A stretch of DNA of 23,088 nucleotides from Candidatus Melainabacteria bacterium (lineage in GTDB: Bacteria; Cyanobacteriota; Vampirovibrionia; Obscuribacterales; Obscuribacteraceae). The notes beneath the pieces were generated by a model. That model was not told where the DNA came from, made no database searches, and saw only the letters and a program-made list of their open reading frames with translations. Positions 7,715-18,800 of the stretch are shown in pieces. Each line of letters begins with the position of its first letter. Position 1 is the first letter of the stretch. The DNA is taken from positions 1 through 23,088 of the forward strand of contig PSRH01000269.1 of NCBI GenBank assembly GCA_003175915.1, written 5' to 3'. Position numbers and translations under genes: made by a program.

Positions 7715-9025
7715 TCACTCATCTTTTTGACTGGCGGGCAAGTTAGAGTGCCCATTTGTTTGGCTGGGTTGCGGTGCCGGTGATTGATTGGCTTGATTCG
7801 ACTTAGCTCCTTGCTGCACAGTTGTTTGATTCGATTGCGCTCCTGTATTTGTTTGATTAGGCGGCGACACCGACTGGCCGTTTGATTGATTTGGTTGGGG
7901 GTGACTCGATGGCGTTTGCTGCGATCCTTGGTTCCTTTGCATCCGCTTTGCTTTACTCACTTCCTTAAGTTGCTGACGAACCAACTGATTTATGGGCAAG
8001 AGAGAAGGTTTACCCAGGGACATGCGCAAACCATAAAATAGACGGAAGTCATTACCTGAAAATCCGGGAGTGGCTTTTGAATGAAAATTGAACACCGGCT
8101 CAGCCCTGACAAACGCTTGCAAGCTGGGCAAACGCTTAGTGAGAGGTCGGGCCGCCTCGAAATCCAGCACCCACGTGTAATTGTTTACGGGAATCAATGA
8201 AGCAGATCCGAAAGGTTGACGAAAGTTTTGAACAAAGGTTGCGTAAGCAGACAGGGTCCAACGCCCCGCTCTGCGAACAACACCAAAGGTGTAAAAGGGA
8301 TCAATCTCCCGCGTCGCTCCCGTAAAGGGTTGTCTTCCCCTTAACTGCAAAACCGTGCTCAAGAAGGCCACAGTTCGAGAAGACGGAGCATACGATAGAG
8401 TCAGTGAAGGAAGATAGTCGAACACTGGTACTTGTTTTGACTGAAACAACTCACGACCTTGAAAATCGGCCTGAAGATTGATCGTACTGGTTAGCGGAAT
8501 GTCCTGCTGAATACCCATACCGACCGATTGAACTACGGAATTGAGCACGGTATTTTGCATGGCACAATCGTGCAGGGCAAAATAATTCCCGTAGACGCGC
8601 GTCTTCGACGTTAAGGTCCAACCGCCAGTCAGATTGGGTAGAGTTCTGAAAATTTGTTGGCTGGCATTGACTTCACTCAATTGCGTTCCAAGTTGCTGCT
8701 GCTGAAGCAGATCGAGCATGGCAAACGGTTGCCCGCCGGTTGCCTGCCGAATAATGCTAGATCGAGGGGGAAATTGAAATGGATTGGTCTCAAGACGGAA
8801 CGAATTCTCGCAGCTGGCGTTCAGGTAAAATCTGCTGGGCAATCTGTTCAACAGGGTAATCTGGGCACGATCGGACATGAACCCGCGTTCTTGGGGACCA
8901 GCCAGAGGAACAACGTCAGTTGGCAGAACACTGTTACTCTGTGCCCTGACTCGATTTATGGAAACAAAGCAAAGTGTATAGACACTAGCGGCTAGGTAAA
9001 CGATCGATCGAGATAGCTTCGACAT
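7715..9025 (-). CDS. Putative outer-membrane beta-barrel protein with Q/N/S-rich tail
   Basis: 436 residues with no family I can name. A signal peptide (hydrophobic 7-22, ending RAQ) is followed by about 320 residues of alternating polar/hydrophobic strands rich in aromatic residues and short turns, for example TRVYGNYFALHDC, SLTLSYAPSSRTVAFLST, WTLSAYATFVQNFRQPFG and a final FRLFYGLRMSLGK. That pattern is what outer-membrane beta barrels look like. After a basic helix (RQQLKEVSKAKRMQRNQ) the last about 75 residues are a low-complexity tail of Gln, Asn, Ser and Pro, unlike a usual barrel, which ends on the last strand. It sits 165 nt downstream of the diguanylate cyclase gene on the same strand, with its own candidate promoter. 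A role as a surface partner of the giant protein is speculation. Confidence 0.68.
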   Translation of the reverse strand: MSKLSRSIVYLAASVYTLCFVSINRVRAQSNSVLPTDVVPLAGPQERGFMSDRAQITLLNRLPSRFYLNASCENSFRLETNPFQFPPRSSIIRQATGGQPFAMLDLLQQQQLGTQLSEVNASQQIFRTLPNLTGGWTLTSKTRVYGNYFALHDCAMQNTVLNSVVQSVGMGIQQDIPLTSTINLQADFQGRELFQSKQVPVFDYLPSLTLSYAPSSRTVAFLSTVLQLRGRQPFTGATREIDPFYTFGVVRRAGRWTLSAYATFVQNFRQPFGSASLIPVNNYTWVLDFEAARPLTKRLPSLQAFVRAEPVFNFHSKATPGFSGNDFRLFYGLRMSLGKPSLLPINQLVRQQLKEVSKAKRMQRNQGSQQTPSSHPQPNQSNGQSVSPPNQTNTGAQSNQTTVQQGAKSNQANQSPAPQPSQTNGHSNLPASQKDE

Positions 9026-9135
9026 CCGATCCGCCTAATTTCGATGAATCCTAGATATCATTTGCCAATCATCACATCATTCATCTTCACCTTAAGGCTA
9101 AACCTGATGCCGACTCGCACCAGACGAGCATGCCA

Positions 9136-9144
9136 ATAGTATCA
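9136..9144 (-). promoter_or_regulatory. Candidate extended -10 promoter for the beta-barrel gene
   Basis: On the minus strand TGATACTAT matches an extended -10 (TG, one base, TACTAT), about 110 nt upstream of ATG 9025. The -35 region is poor. It lies in the 165-nt gap that separates this gene from the upstream cassette. Confidence 0.35.
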
Positions 9145-9190
9145 GAACTTTAACAACTGAAGCTATGTGTTCTATCGAGGACGACGCCCC

Positions 9191-11776
9191 TCAAGAAGGC
9201 ACTTCACTGGAGCGATTCTGAGCCAGTCCGTGCTGCACCAGGAATGCGGCTATATGCCACAAAAGGGCAGTAGGCTTGGTATCTAGAGATTTGAGGATGT
9301 TGCTTATAGGCGTCAGTCCATCCAAGCTGGTCGATATTTCAATCATCAGGTCCAGTTCTTCTTCGGTCGGTGGTTCAGGGAGATCTTTCAGAATCTGCCA
9401 CCGTGTCAAGAATTCGTCTTTCTGGACAAGTATCAGCCTCGCATCGGCACTGGAAATGATCGACTTGGCGATATCAAACTTATCCTTGATCAAAGCTGCA
9501 TCGATAAGGCACTTCGTCAACTCTTCGTAAATGTTGAAAGATTCGTCCAGCTTGGGAAACATAGTGGGCAATCCGCCAAGTCCTTGTTCTTGGAATTTAA
9601 AAGTACCCTCTTCAAATGTTGTCATTAACTCAACTATGGCATAGCTTCCCTTGAGGTTGCCGGTTCGGGCCTGCAGAGGTTTGCCGTTCTTGAAAAGCAT
9701 CCAAAACTGTTGGCCCTTGCTGGTCTGGATCGTCAGCACGCCGGTTTTCTGCGCATGTGCTAGCGCCTGTAACAGAGCGGATGGTTCGAAAACTCCCAAT
9801 TCTCCGATAATTTTTGCATGTGTTTTCGCCCACTTGAACGTCTTCGGCACGTCAGCTGCGTGACAGATCTTGTTGCGGCCCAATTCGTGCTTCACGTAGT
9901 ACAGAGCCGTGTCTGCCTGAAAAAGTAAATCCTCCACTGTAGTGCCGTCTTCGGGGTAAGTAGCAATTCCCACCGAGACTGTCCAATGGGCATTACCACC
10001 AGGCCAGTATTCCTTTTTTTCAACTGCCGCTCGAATTCTTTCCCCGACAATCGCTGCATTTTCAGCACTGGTTTTCTCAAGAATGATGAGGAATTCCTCA
10101 CCGCCGAAGCGAATCACACAGTCAACTGGTCTGTAACCGTCCGTTTTGAGACGCACGCATTTTTTAATGGTATGAGAAAGCTCGCGGAGTACCTCGTCAC
10201 CGATTTGGTGCCCAAACGTATCGTTGATCTGCTTGAAAGAATCCCCATCTACAAGGAGAAACGAGACATGCGAGTTAACCGGATCGAGGGCAGCCCTCTG
10301 GAACACCTGCGGAGCAAGTTCGTAAAAGTATTTCTTATTTCTCAGGCCGGTAAGCGGATCGGTACGCGCAGCTTCGAGTTCTTCTATGTAGATAGCAATT
10401 TGATAGAGATGTCTCGAGGTCAAATCGGCAACTTTTCTGAGGACCCTAATGCGATCGAGTAACGTCTGCCCTTCGATACCGAAATAGACACCCAAAAGAC
10501 CCATCGGTCGGCCTTGGAAGGTCAGAGGGAAATAAGCTGCGCTCTTAAGTGAAAGCTGTTGGGCAACGTCTTGCAGACCCTTTTCCCGAATACCCTCCAG
10601 TCCCAAGTGTATGTGACCGCCCATCTCAAACAGCTCTTGAGCAAGGGCTCCATGATTGACCGCTTTCAGCGCTTTCAAAGAACGATCATCGAAACCAATG
10701 AAGGCATCAATTGAATACTGGTTACCGTCAAAGGTGAAGCAAGCAGCATGAACAACGCTTGTCGGATACTTATCATTGAGACGATCGAGGACAATGCGAT
10801 ACACCTGTTGAGTCGATCTGATTGGGGCAATCGCCTGACTCAAGGCGGCAGCAAATTCGTCCTCTGATTCTTTTGCATGCAATTCAGACACATATTGTTG
10901 CGCCTGGGCAAATTTCTTCTCAAACTCCTCGGTCAATTTCTCGTGCGTCGTTTCGTGGACTTTTCTTTGTTGTTTCAGCTCTTCTTCTTTTTGCGCGCGA
11001 GCAAAGAACTGAACATCGTGCTGCCTGCGAACTTCTTTGAGACCCGCGGCAATTCTCTTCACCTCGGACGCGGCAAACGCACCAAGATTTAGACCGCTGC
11101 CACTTACAGCGGAATACGCATCTCGCGAAAGCAAAAGAGACCCGCAAGCTTGATTGATTTGCTTCATTGGTCTGGCTACAGTGTCCCTGAGAACAACTAC
11201 GACAACAGCAAGCAAGCCAAGCCAGGCAACTAGAAGGTAGCCGCCTCTCAAAGGCATGGCACCAAGAATGGATTGGTCTCCCAAATCTACCAGCAAAGGA
11301 TTATTGGCAAAACCTATGTGGAGAGTACGTCCGTTACCGAAACTAGCAACTGCCTCATAGTAAACATCGCCCTTCCAGTTCACAACTCTGGATTTTTTCT
11401 CTGTGGGGGCTTTTAATTCCGGTGCGAAAGGCTTGGTGACAGGATCGATCACGCCGGACGAATTTGTTATATAAAGCCAGGAGAGATTGTATTGACCCAT
11501 AGCTTTGAGAATCTGAGTCTGTGTCGGTGAATTGACGATTTGATTAGCCAGTCGATTGGCAACCGACTGATATGAGTCATGGCCCATCTCAGGAAATGCT
11601 TGATAAAGGCGATCGGCCATAAACAGTGCAAAAACTGCGCCAACTATGAATGTCACACAGGTGACCATAGTGACCGATTGAAAATGGTCAAGCACTTTTT
11701 GCTGCAATTTCTCCAGGACGCCATCGGCGGGTGCCTCAATCATTTCCACAGACGTTTGAATGGCCTTAGATGTCAT
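9191..11776 (-). CDS. Membrane diguanylate cyclase: sensor-GAF-GGDEF-DUF4388
   Basis: 861 residues. It should make cyclic di-GMP from two GTP in the cytoplasm. TM1 (about 36-54) and TM2 (about 179-196) flank an extracytoplasmic sensor of about 125 residues with a PAS/Cache-like look. A HAMP-like linker and a coiled coil (about 250-300, Glu/Lys/Gln-rich) lead to a GAF-like domain (about 305-455). The GGDEF domain begins DPLTGLRNKKYF at 473. The active site RFGGEEF has GGEEF at 558-562, so catalysis is expected. An RPVD I-site lies five residues before it, implying product inhibition. The C-terminal DUF4388 (PATAN-like) domain spans about 655-765 (GELGVFEPSALLQALAHAQK), with a helical end. ATG 11776 overlaps the TonB-like stop by 11 nt and is preceded by GAGG, which points to coupled translation. 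Confidence 0.93.
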   Translation of the reverse strand: MTSKAIQTSVEMIEAPADGVLEKLQQKVLDHFQSVTMVTCVTFIVGAVFALFMADRLYQAFPEMGHDSYQSVANRLANQIVNSPTQTQILKAMGQYNLSWLYITNSSGVIDPVTKPFAPELKAPTEKKSRVVNWKGDVYYEAVASFGNGRTLHIGFANNPLLVDLGDQSILGAMPLRGGYLLVAWLGLLAVVVVVLRDTVARPMKQINQACGSLLLSRDAYSAVSGSGLNLGAFAASEVKRIAAGLKEVRRQHDVQFFARAQKEEELKQQRKVHETTHEKLTEEFEKKFAQAQQYVSELHAKESEDEFAAALSQAIAPIRSTQQVYRIVLDRLNDKYPTSVVHAACFTFDGNQYSIDAFIGFDDRSLKALKAVNHGALAQELFEMGGHIHLGLEGIREKGLQDVAQQLSLKSAAYFPLTFQGRPMGLLGVYFGIEGQTLLDRIRVLRKVADLTSRHLYQIAIYIEELEAARTDPLTGLRNKKYFYELAPQVFQRAALDPVNSHVSFLLVDGDSFKQINDTFGHQIGDEVLRELSHTIKKCVRLKTDGYRPVDCVIRFGGEEFLIILEKTSAENAAIVGERIRAAVEKKEYWPGGNAHWTVSVGIATYPEDGTTVEDLLFQADTALYYVKHELGRNKICHAADVPKTFKWAKTHAKIIGELGVFEPSALLQALAHAQKTGVLTIQTSKGQQFWMLFKNGKPLQARTGNLKGSYAIVELMTTFEEGTFKFQEQGLGGLPTMFPKLDESFNIYEELTKCLIDAALIKDKFDIAKSIISSADARLILVQKDEFLTRWQILKDLPEPPTEEELDLMIEISTSLDGLTPISNILKSLDTKPTALLWHIAAFLVQHGLAQNRSSEVPS

Positions 11777-12809
11777 TTTTAAGCGCCTCTACTTTTGCCA
11801 GCTCGACTTTTAGACGAAGTTGATTGCCCCGGAACCAATCGGGTAGTGGGGCAAACGCGGTCTTTCCGATCGTGGCGATAGCATATTCGTCTAATTTATC
11901 GTTTCCAGAGCTTGTCACCAATTCAGTATTCAACAATTGACCATCTTTGCTCAGAGTAATCACAACCACTATATTCCCCTGACCATGCTTTTTCGGATGC
12001 CAGTTTGCCGCCAATCTTAAGAGCATATCCCTTCTATAGGGTGCGATATTTCCCATAGCCTTGGCCACAGCCCCGTTCTGGGGAGGAAGCAGGGCGATTT
12101 GCTGTCCCTGGGCCCCTTTACCATCACCAGCCCCTCCGCCGGTTCTATCACCCTGGCCCGCTTGTACGCCTCTATCTCCTGTACCAGCCTGTCCGGTTTC
12201 AGCGCCATGCGTCATCTGATCAGGCGTTGATCGGCTATCGCTAGCCAAAGGAGTGCTGGCAGCGACGGTTTTTTGAGCCTGTGGCGCAGCCACGTTTTCG
12301 ACCGGTTTGGCAGGGGGTGAACCGTCATTAGCCCTCACTGTAATGACAGGGCGAGGGGCAGCCCGTTTTAATGACCCATCAACGGGTTGTGCGGCGGCTT
12401 TGTTCACAGGCTGAGTCTTTCCGCGTGCAACATTTGTTGCTTTTAGCGGGAGACTGGGCAACGGTCTGTCGATTGACTGAGCTCCAAAGCTCGACGATCG
12501 TCCTTGTGCCTTTGGCGATTCCGGTTTCAGGATTACTTCCGGTGGCTTAGGCAGTTCCGGCACAGAAAATTCGATTGTAAGATTGCTTACGATCGATTGT
12601 CTGTTTCGTTCAAGTTGCTTCGCAATCGGCAGCAAAGATAAAATCGCCAGAAAATAGGACAAAGAAACGATGACGATGATTCGTTTCAGATCCCCTGTTT
12701 TTTCGATAGAGTTTACGCTCTCGTGGCTAACGAAGCGATCTGCAATTCTGAGGATCGTTGCTGCGTTATTCATATTTTGAGGTAAACCGACACGCCAGAC
12801 CAAGTCCAT
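11766..12809 (-). CDS. TonB-like energy-transducer family protein
   Basis: 347 residues. The N-terminus is cytoplasmic, with one membrane anchor at about 43-62 (KRIIVIVSLSYFLAILSLLP). A Pro/Ala/Lys-rich periplasmic spacer follows (ELPKPPEVILKPESPK), then a Gly/Asp/Gln-rich stretch at about 200-235. A TonB C-terminal domain occupies about 250-347: YRRDMLLRLAANWHPKK, VVVITLSKDGQLLNTELVTS, LDEYAIATIGKTAFAPLP. TonB proteins carry proton-motive energy from ExbB/ExbD to outer-membrane receptors; no exbB, exbD or TonB-dependent receptor is in the window, so a non-transport role is possible. Start ATG 12809 is the longest; Met13 at 12773 is an alternative, and neither has a strong ribosome binding site. 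It lies 82 nt after the giant adhesin and overlaps the diguanylate cyclase gene. Confidence 0.85.
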   Translation of the reverse strand: MDLVWRVGLPQNMNNAATILRIADRFVSHESVNSIEKTGDLKRIIVIVSLSYFLAILSLLPIAKQLERNRQSIVSNLTIEFSVPELPKPPEVILKPESPKAQGRSSSFGAQSIDRPLPSLPLKATNVARGKTQPVNKAAAQPVDGSLKRAAPRPVITVRANDGSPPAKPVENVAAPQAQKTVAASTPLASDSRSTPDQMTHGAETGQAGTGDRGVQAGQGDRTGGGAGDGKGAQGQQIALLPPQNGAVAKAMGNIAPYRRDMLLRLAANWHPKKHGQGNIVVVITLSKDGQLLNTELVTSSGNDKLDEYAIATIGKTAFAPLPDWFRGNQLRLKVELAKVEALKNDI

Positions 12810-12891
12810 TTATGCCCAAATTCGCCGAGGCTTACACTCGGAGAGTATTGCAATATGCCAAACTGGTAATCAGCCAACAGTCTTCCCATAT

Positions 12892-15800
12892 CTACTTCAA
12901 CCTGCTGTACGGACCATTCTTCGAAGTAACCACAGTGAGACAGGAAGTCATCTTAACGATCTTGTCAACGATGATCTTGTCTGTCTTTTCTTTGCTCTCA
13001 TACAGATCTGACAAGAGGTCACTTGCGCTAAATGCGCTGAATGGAGAAGCCTCACTCTTCGCAATACTAAAATTGTCGCCAATATTTGCAATTCTTACGC
13101 TACGACGATCGACCAGGTCATCTTTCAACCACTGATCGACATGGGAATCTCCCAACACGACTTCCTCGCCATAACTTACAGGGATAGATCTGTCGTTAGC
13201 TAAGGTCTGGATCGCATCAGGTCCCTGAGCAGCCAACGAACACACGCGTGTTACCTGATCGTCGCGCGTCACCCAAGCTACGGTTCCAGGCTTGAAGATC
13301 ACCTTGTGATCGCGGCATTGAAGCTCAGTCCTATCTGTCGCGTAGATGAGTACCTCGCCTGAAGTAAGCCGAATTGCGCCATCGGTGCCAACCAGCATGT
13401 CTGTCGTCGGCGAGTAACGTATTTCAGCCGTCTTTTGACGAATGTGGCGGCAACTTACACCGGTAGGTGCGATTGCCAGTTCCAATGGTGGGCTTAACCC
13501 AGGGAATTGAGCTATTTCGGAAAGAACCGTTTCTTTCAAATCAGCTTCATTTTTCTTCGCGTGCGTCTTCTTCTCTACGTAACCTACAAGGGGTTGTTTG
13601 TCAGTATTTAGCTGCGATTTGAGGAGTACAGACGCGTTCATCTTCTCTTTCAAATCGCTGAGACGTCGTCTGATTGGATGATCGATGCAAGGCAACATCA
13701 GAAATAGCCAATCTTCTCGGCGGGCCATTTGCCCAACGTCGAAATTGTTTTTGACAACGTTCAACCCGGCCGCTACGACTTTTCCACCGGCAACAGGCTC
13801 TCTTTCCACACCGTCGACCGGAATCAATTCTTCATCGTTAAGAGAAGAATCTGCCAAAACAATTTCCTGACCCTGAGCGGCGTTTATTGGGATAGCAACT
13901 GGTTTAGCGGGTGTCACATCAGTTTGACCGCCCACCATATTATTAATGCGGACCACATTGTTGGCTTGCTGATCTATGCTTACCGTCGATTGCGGCGGAA
14001 CGGTAACTATCCCCTGAATGGTGTGCACAGTAAGACCTTCGGCGCCTGTGATCGCCGTAAGCCGCCCGTCCTTTAGAGAAACACTGAACTCTTTGTCGGG
14101 CGAGAAGGTCGTGCCGGGCGACGCCATGATTATCGAGTTGTGGTCACTAGCAAAATAGAAAGGCTGAACGCTGCTCGATACAATCCATGTCTTCGCCCCA
14201 CCGGTACCGGAAGAGGTACTTAACTGACCACCACCACAAGGATCGTTGAGATTCGGTCTGGAGTTGTCGCTTGGTACAAGCTGATTCCTATTTATATCTG
14301 TCTGGAGTACTGAAGGGTTGTCGGCCACAGCTGTTGAACTCCCAGTCGTCGGCACAGCGTCTGTCAGCCTGACAGTAGGTTCGGTCGTTGGTTGTACTGT
14401 AACTGGCGGGGGCGAAGGTGCAGGTGTTGGGGTTGGCGACGGATTCGGCTCTGAGCCCGGTGGAGGTAGAACCGGGGTGGGGCTAGGTGACGGTGTCGGC
14501 CCAGGCGGCGGCGGTGGCGGCGGTGGCGGCGGCGGCGGCGGTGGTGGAGGTGGCGGCGGTGGCGGTGGCGGCGGTGGCGGTGGTGGCACTGTTCCTGTTA
14601 CGACAATCTCGTTGAGAACATTGGTGCCCTGGGCGAAACTTACTAATCCACCCGTATAAGCATTGGTCGTCGGAATGACAATTGGGCTTATCACTGCCAA
14701 CGTATTTGGATCTATGTTACCAAAGCCCACATACTGACCAGCCAGTAGCGTTCCCGTACCAGTCACATTCACTAAACCTGTCGGCCCTCCGTTGAATGCA
14801 ATGATCCCGGTATTGGCATCGGCTTGGATCGTTCCATCGTTTGTTACCGAGACTCCTGCTGCAGTTGGCACCATCGATGCAAACTGGATTGTTCCTCCAT
14901 TCCCAGTCGCACCATCGGCAATCACCGAACCGGTCCCGTTGACGGAGATCGGTCCATTCGATAACAGAGCGATATTTCCTCCGTTCACATTTCCGCTCGC
15001 GTTTATTGAGCCAGAGACGTTTATTGAACTTGGGGAAACTAAAGCTATCGAACCACTGTCTGCTGAAATAAGGGAAGGAGCCGGTACTACAATTTGCGAA
15101 GAGGTGCCACTTGTAATTAGTTGAATAGTTGCTGCTGAAATTGCTCCGGTTGTCAACGTTTCATTGGCTGCACTCAATGTCACCCCAAAGGTCGAGGCCA
15201 TGCCGTTAACCGCGCCTGTCAATATCCCAGCGCCGTTAACCTGGATTATCTGGTTAGTGTTTCCGGGGACGAAGTATATATTTCCTAAATTGGCCGCTGT
15301 CGTCGCACTTGCAGATATTGTCCCGGAAAGTAAGACACCCAACTCCGCGTTGGCTAACTGGTTAATCGTTATCGATCCACCCGATCCTCCGACTCCGGTC
15401 GCGTCGGCCGTGATGTTGCCATTCACATAACTGGTACCTGTAGTGCCTACCCAGAAAAACGGCTGGCTTGCGTCGTTGTATGTAAGCGTTATCTTGCCGC
15501 CATTCCCGCTACCTACGCCATTGGCGGTTAGACTTCCATTAACCTGCAAATCACCTGTTCCAGACTGACCAGCCAATAGACTTATTGTTCCGCCATTGCC
15601 ATTATTACCAAGCGGGTTGACATTAATCGCGGAACTCAGTGGAAGCATTACATTACCCGGAGACTGAACTAAAACGCTACCACCATCGCCGGCGGTTGAC
15701 CCAGCCGAACCGCCCGTGGCGCTAATTTGCAAGCCCGAGGATCCAATCCCTCCTGTAATGTCTCCTGTGAACGCAGCAAGTTGTACTAAGCCTCCCTTTC

Positions 15801-18800
15801 CAGTACCGGATCCATTGGCGCTAAATACCTGTAAGCTGTTATTCGGATTCGGCAAATTGATAGAACCTGCGAAGATCGCTACGGTTCCGCCTTGGTTCGC
15901 GCTGCTACCACCTGCGTTAGCACTTAAAACCGCTCCTCCGTTGAATGTGACCGGTCCCATGGTAATACCGGTCGTTTCTATCTCTACGCTGCCTCCCTGT
16001 CCGGCGCTGGCATTTGCCGTAAGGGACGTACCAGAGCCTATAGAGACGCCGTTGTTTGGACCAGACCCAAAGCTCAGATTAGCGACCAGGATACTGCCGC
16101 CTCCACCTGAGGTGGTGCCACCATTAGCGCTGATATTGCCATTAACCGCCAGCACGCCTGTTGAGCCAGTGGTAGAAACAAGGTTTAAAATAACGTTCCC
16201 GCCGGTACCGTTAAGTGCAGCATTCGCATTTATTGGTATATTGTCGGTAAGGTTCCCAACTGAGTGGTTGAAGCCTAAAATATTCACGGTTACGCTGCCG
16301 CCATTGCCGACGTTCCCGAGCGCATCAACGTCGATACTTGCGCCTGGCGATAGCGTGATACTATCTTGAGCTGCAATCGTAACACTTCCTCCGCTACCAC
16401 CAGTCGAGCCTGCCGAACCGCCAGTTGCTAAAAACTGCTGTGTGCTGGCGCCACCAAGGGCGAAGCTACTGGTTAAGCCGCTTGCCTGAAGGGAAATCTT
16501 GCCGCCATCACCCGTGCCGGATCCATTCGCGCTAAATAACTGAGCACCGGTGGTTATTCCTATCGTATCTCCAAGCACTGTTACAGTACCACCAGCATTG
16601 GCGCCGGTTCCGCCGGCATTGGCACTGAGTGTAGCTCCACCAGAAAACGTTACCGAACCATCCAAATTCGTCCCACCGGATTTTTGAGCGCTCACGGTGA
16701 CGGAGCCTCCGCTACCTGCGCTGGCATCCGCCGTAAGGGATATACCAGAACTTAACAATATGGCCCCATTGCTTCCCGGCACCCCAGAATCCGTAATACT
16801 TATGGTTCCACCGGCACCTGAAGTACTGCCCCCATTCGCATTTATGTTTGCGTTAACTGCTAAGACTCCAGTGCTATTGTTGATGAAAGTTACCGTACCG
16901 CCTGTTCCTATTCCCGCCGCGCTCGCGTTTATGGGCAGACTGTCTATAAGTGTCCCGCTTCCTGAAGTTAGGCTGGCTTCGAGATCAACGCTCCCACCGT
17001 TACCGTTAATTCCCTGCGGGGAGACGTTGATTGCCCCAGTTGATGCAATCGTTAGATTGTTGCCTGCATGAAAGGCTATGGTCCCACCGTCGCCCGTCAG
17101 AGATCCTGTTGATCCGCCAGTCGCGCTAAACTGCAAGTTTGGCCCACCGCTATTGTCGCTGATATCGCCTGATCCACTGAATAAGGCAGAACTGAGCAGA
17201 ATCGAACCGCCATTGCCTCCACCGCCTCCATCTGCAGTAAATGTCTGTGCACCGCCGGTGAAGCTTATTCCGTTGTGGGATTGGATACTAATCGAACCAC
17301 CTTGAGCGGTTGTGTTGCCGTTAGCGTTGACGGAATAGGATGAACTTGAGGCACCGCCCAGCACAATAGTTCCGCCCGAGTTGGCCACTATTATTGAACC
17401 ACCCTGGGCATTAGTGCCATTTGCACTTAGCGAACCGCTTATCGCGACAGTTGAGTTCACACCTATGTTCTCGCTTGCAATAAAGATCGAGCCTCCCAGT
17501 CCCGACGTCCCGCCTGCATCGGCAGAGATTGTCCCCGTGGCCGTTATATTTTGGCCTGCAAAGTTTTCTATATCTATGCTGCCACCATTACCAGTGCCCA
17601 CGCCGTTTGCGTTTAGAGAGGCATTTGTGACCAATATTCCTGGAGCATTGCTGCTAGAGTCCAGAGCAATCGAGCCACCATTGCCATTAATACCCTTCGG
17701 CGAAACATCAACCGATGCAGTGGATACCAATGTGATATTTTGATCAGCTGTTAAGCCAATAACACCACCATTGCCACTCAAGGAACCACTCGAGCCTCCT
17801 GTCGCAGTAATGGATGAGTTACTGGAAAGCGTTATGTCACCACCAATCCCGATACTACCTGTGTCGAGAGCGATCTGGCCACCGTTACCGGTGCCTGTCG
17901 CGTTCGCCGTTATAGCGGCTGCCCCACCATTAGCTGTTACTATTATTCCGCCACTACCCTGATCGAAGACACGGACTGAGCCACCATCGCCTCCACCAGG
18001 CCCACCGTTAGCGCTAATCGTCCCGTTTACACCATTAACTGTTGCCCCGGAGCCGACACTAAATGCTGTAGCGCTATCGGCAGACAGATTAGAGTCAATT
18101 TTGATCGTCCCACCAGATTGAGCTCCGATTCCGTTGGCTGTTAGATTGCCAGTAAGGGCATTTAATCCGGCAATAACAGTAATCGTCGTGGCTCCCCCAT
18201 TGCTCGTTGCACTACCGATAGAGAGAGAGCCAGCAGGCGGAGGCCCTGAAAGATCTGGAGAGATACTGCCCGCCGCAATAGCTCCATTGGTAATGGTCAG
18301 TCCTGAGGCGATTGGCGTAGCGGTTTCAACGGTAACGTTGCCACCTGTACCGCTGCCGCCTGTTGTATTAATGTTGCCAATACTTATGGTTGTCCCAGAT
18401 ACTCCTCCCGCCAGGACCGTGACATCACCATTGGTGCCACTCCCAGCTCCACCGGAAGTTATATTGAGCGTGGGCGATGTCGTAATCATACCGGAACTGA
18501 TGTTACTGCCTGCAAATGCAGCAAGAGTCATTTGCCCACCATTTATATTGCCGCCAGATGCCGCAGACGAATACAGAGAAGCCCCGCTTAGATTTATCTG
18601 TCCACCTGTAGCACTGCCGCCACTTATGTTGATTGGCCCTGTACCAGCGCCGCTAAAATTCGCACCAGCCAGCATCGTTATTGCTCCGCCCGAGGTACTG
18701 ATGCTGCCGGCTGTCACAGAAACGTTGCCGCTGCTGACTACGGCCAATGGACCTCCACCGGTGGCAATTCCTGAAGCGATCGTGACAGCACTGCCAGATC

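Noticed and set aside
9986..10462. 158-codon plus-strand frame opposite the diguanylate cyclase
   Set aside because: The minus-strand frame carries a complete, well-conserved GGDEF domain. The plus frame has no domain and is a shadow.
11766..12809. Classical TonB for siderophore uptake
   Set aside because: No ExbB, ExbD or TonB-dependent receptor in the window. Only the TonB family fold can be supported, not the transport role.
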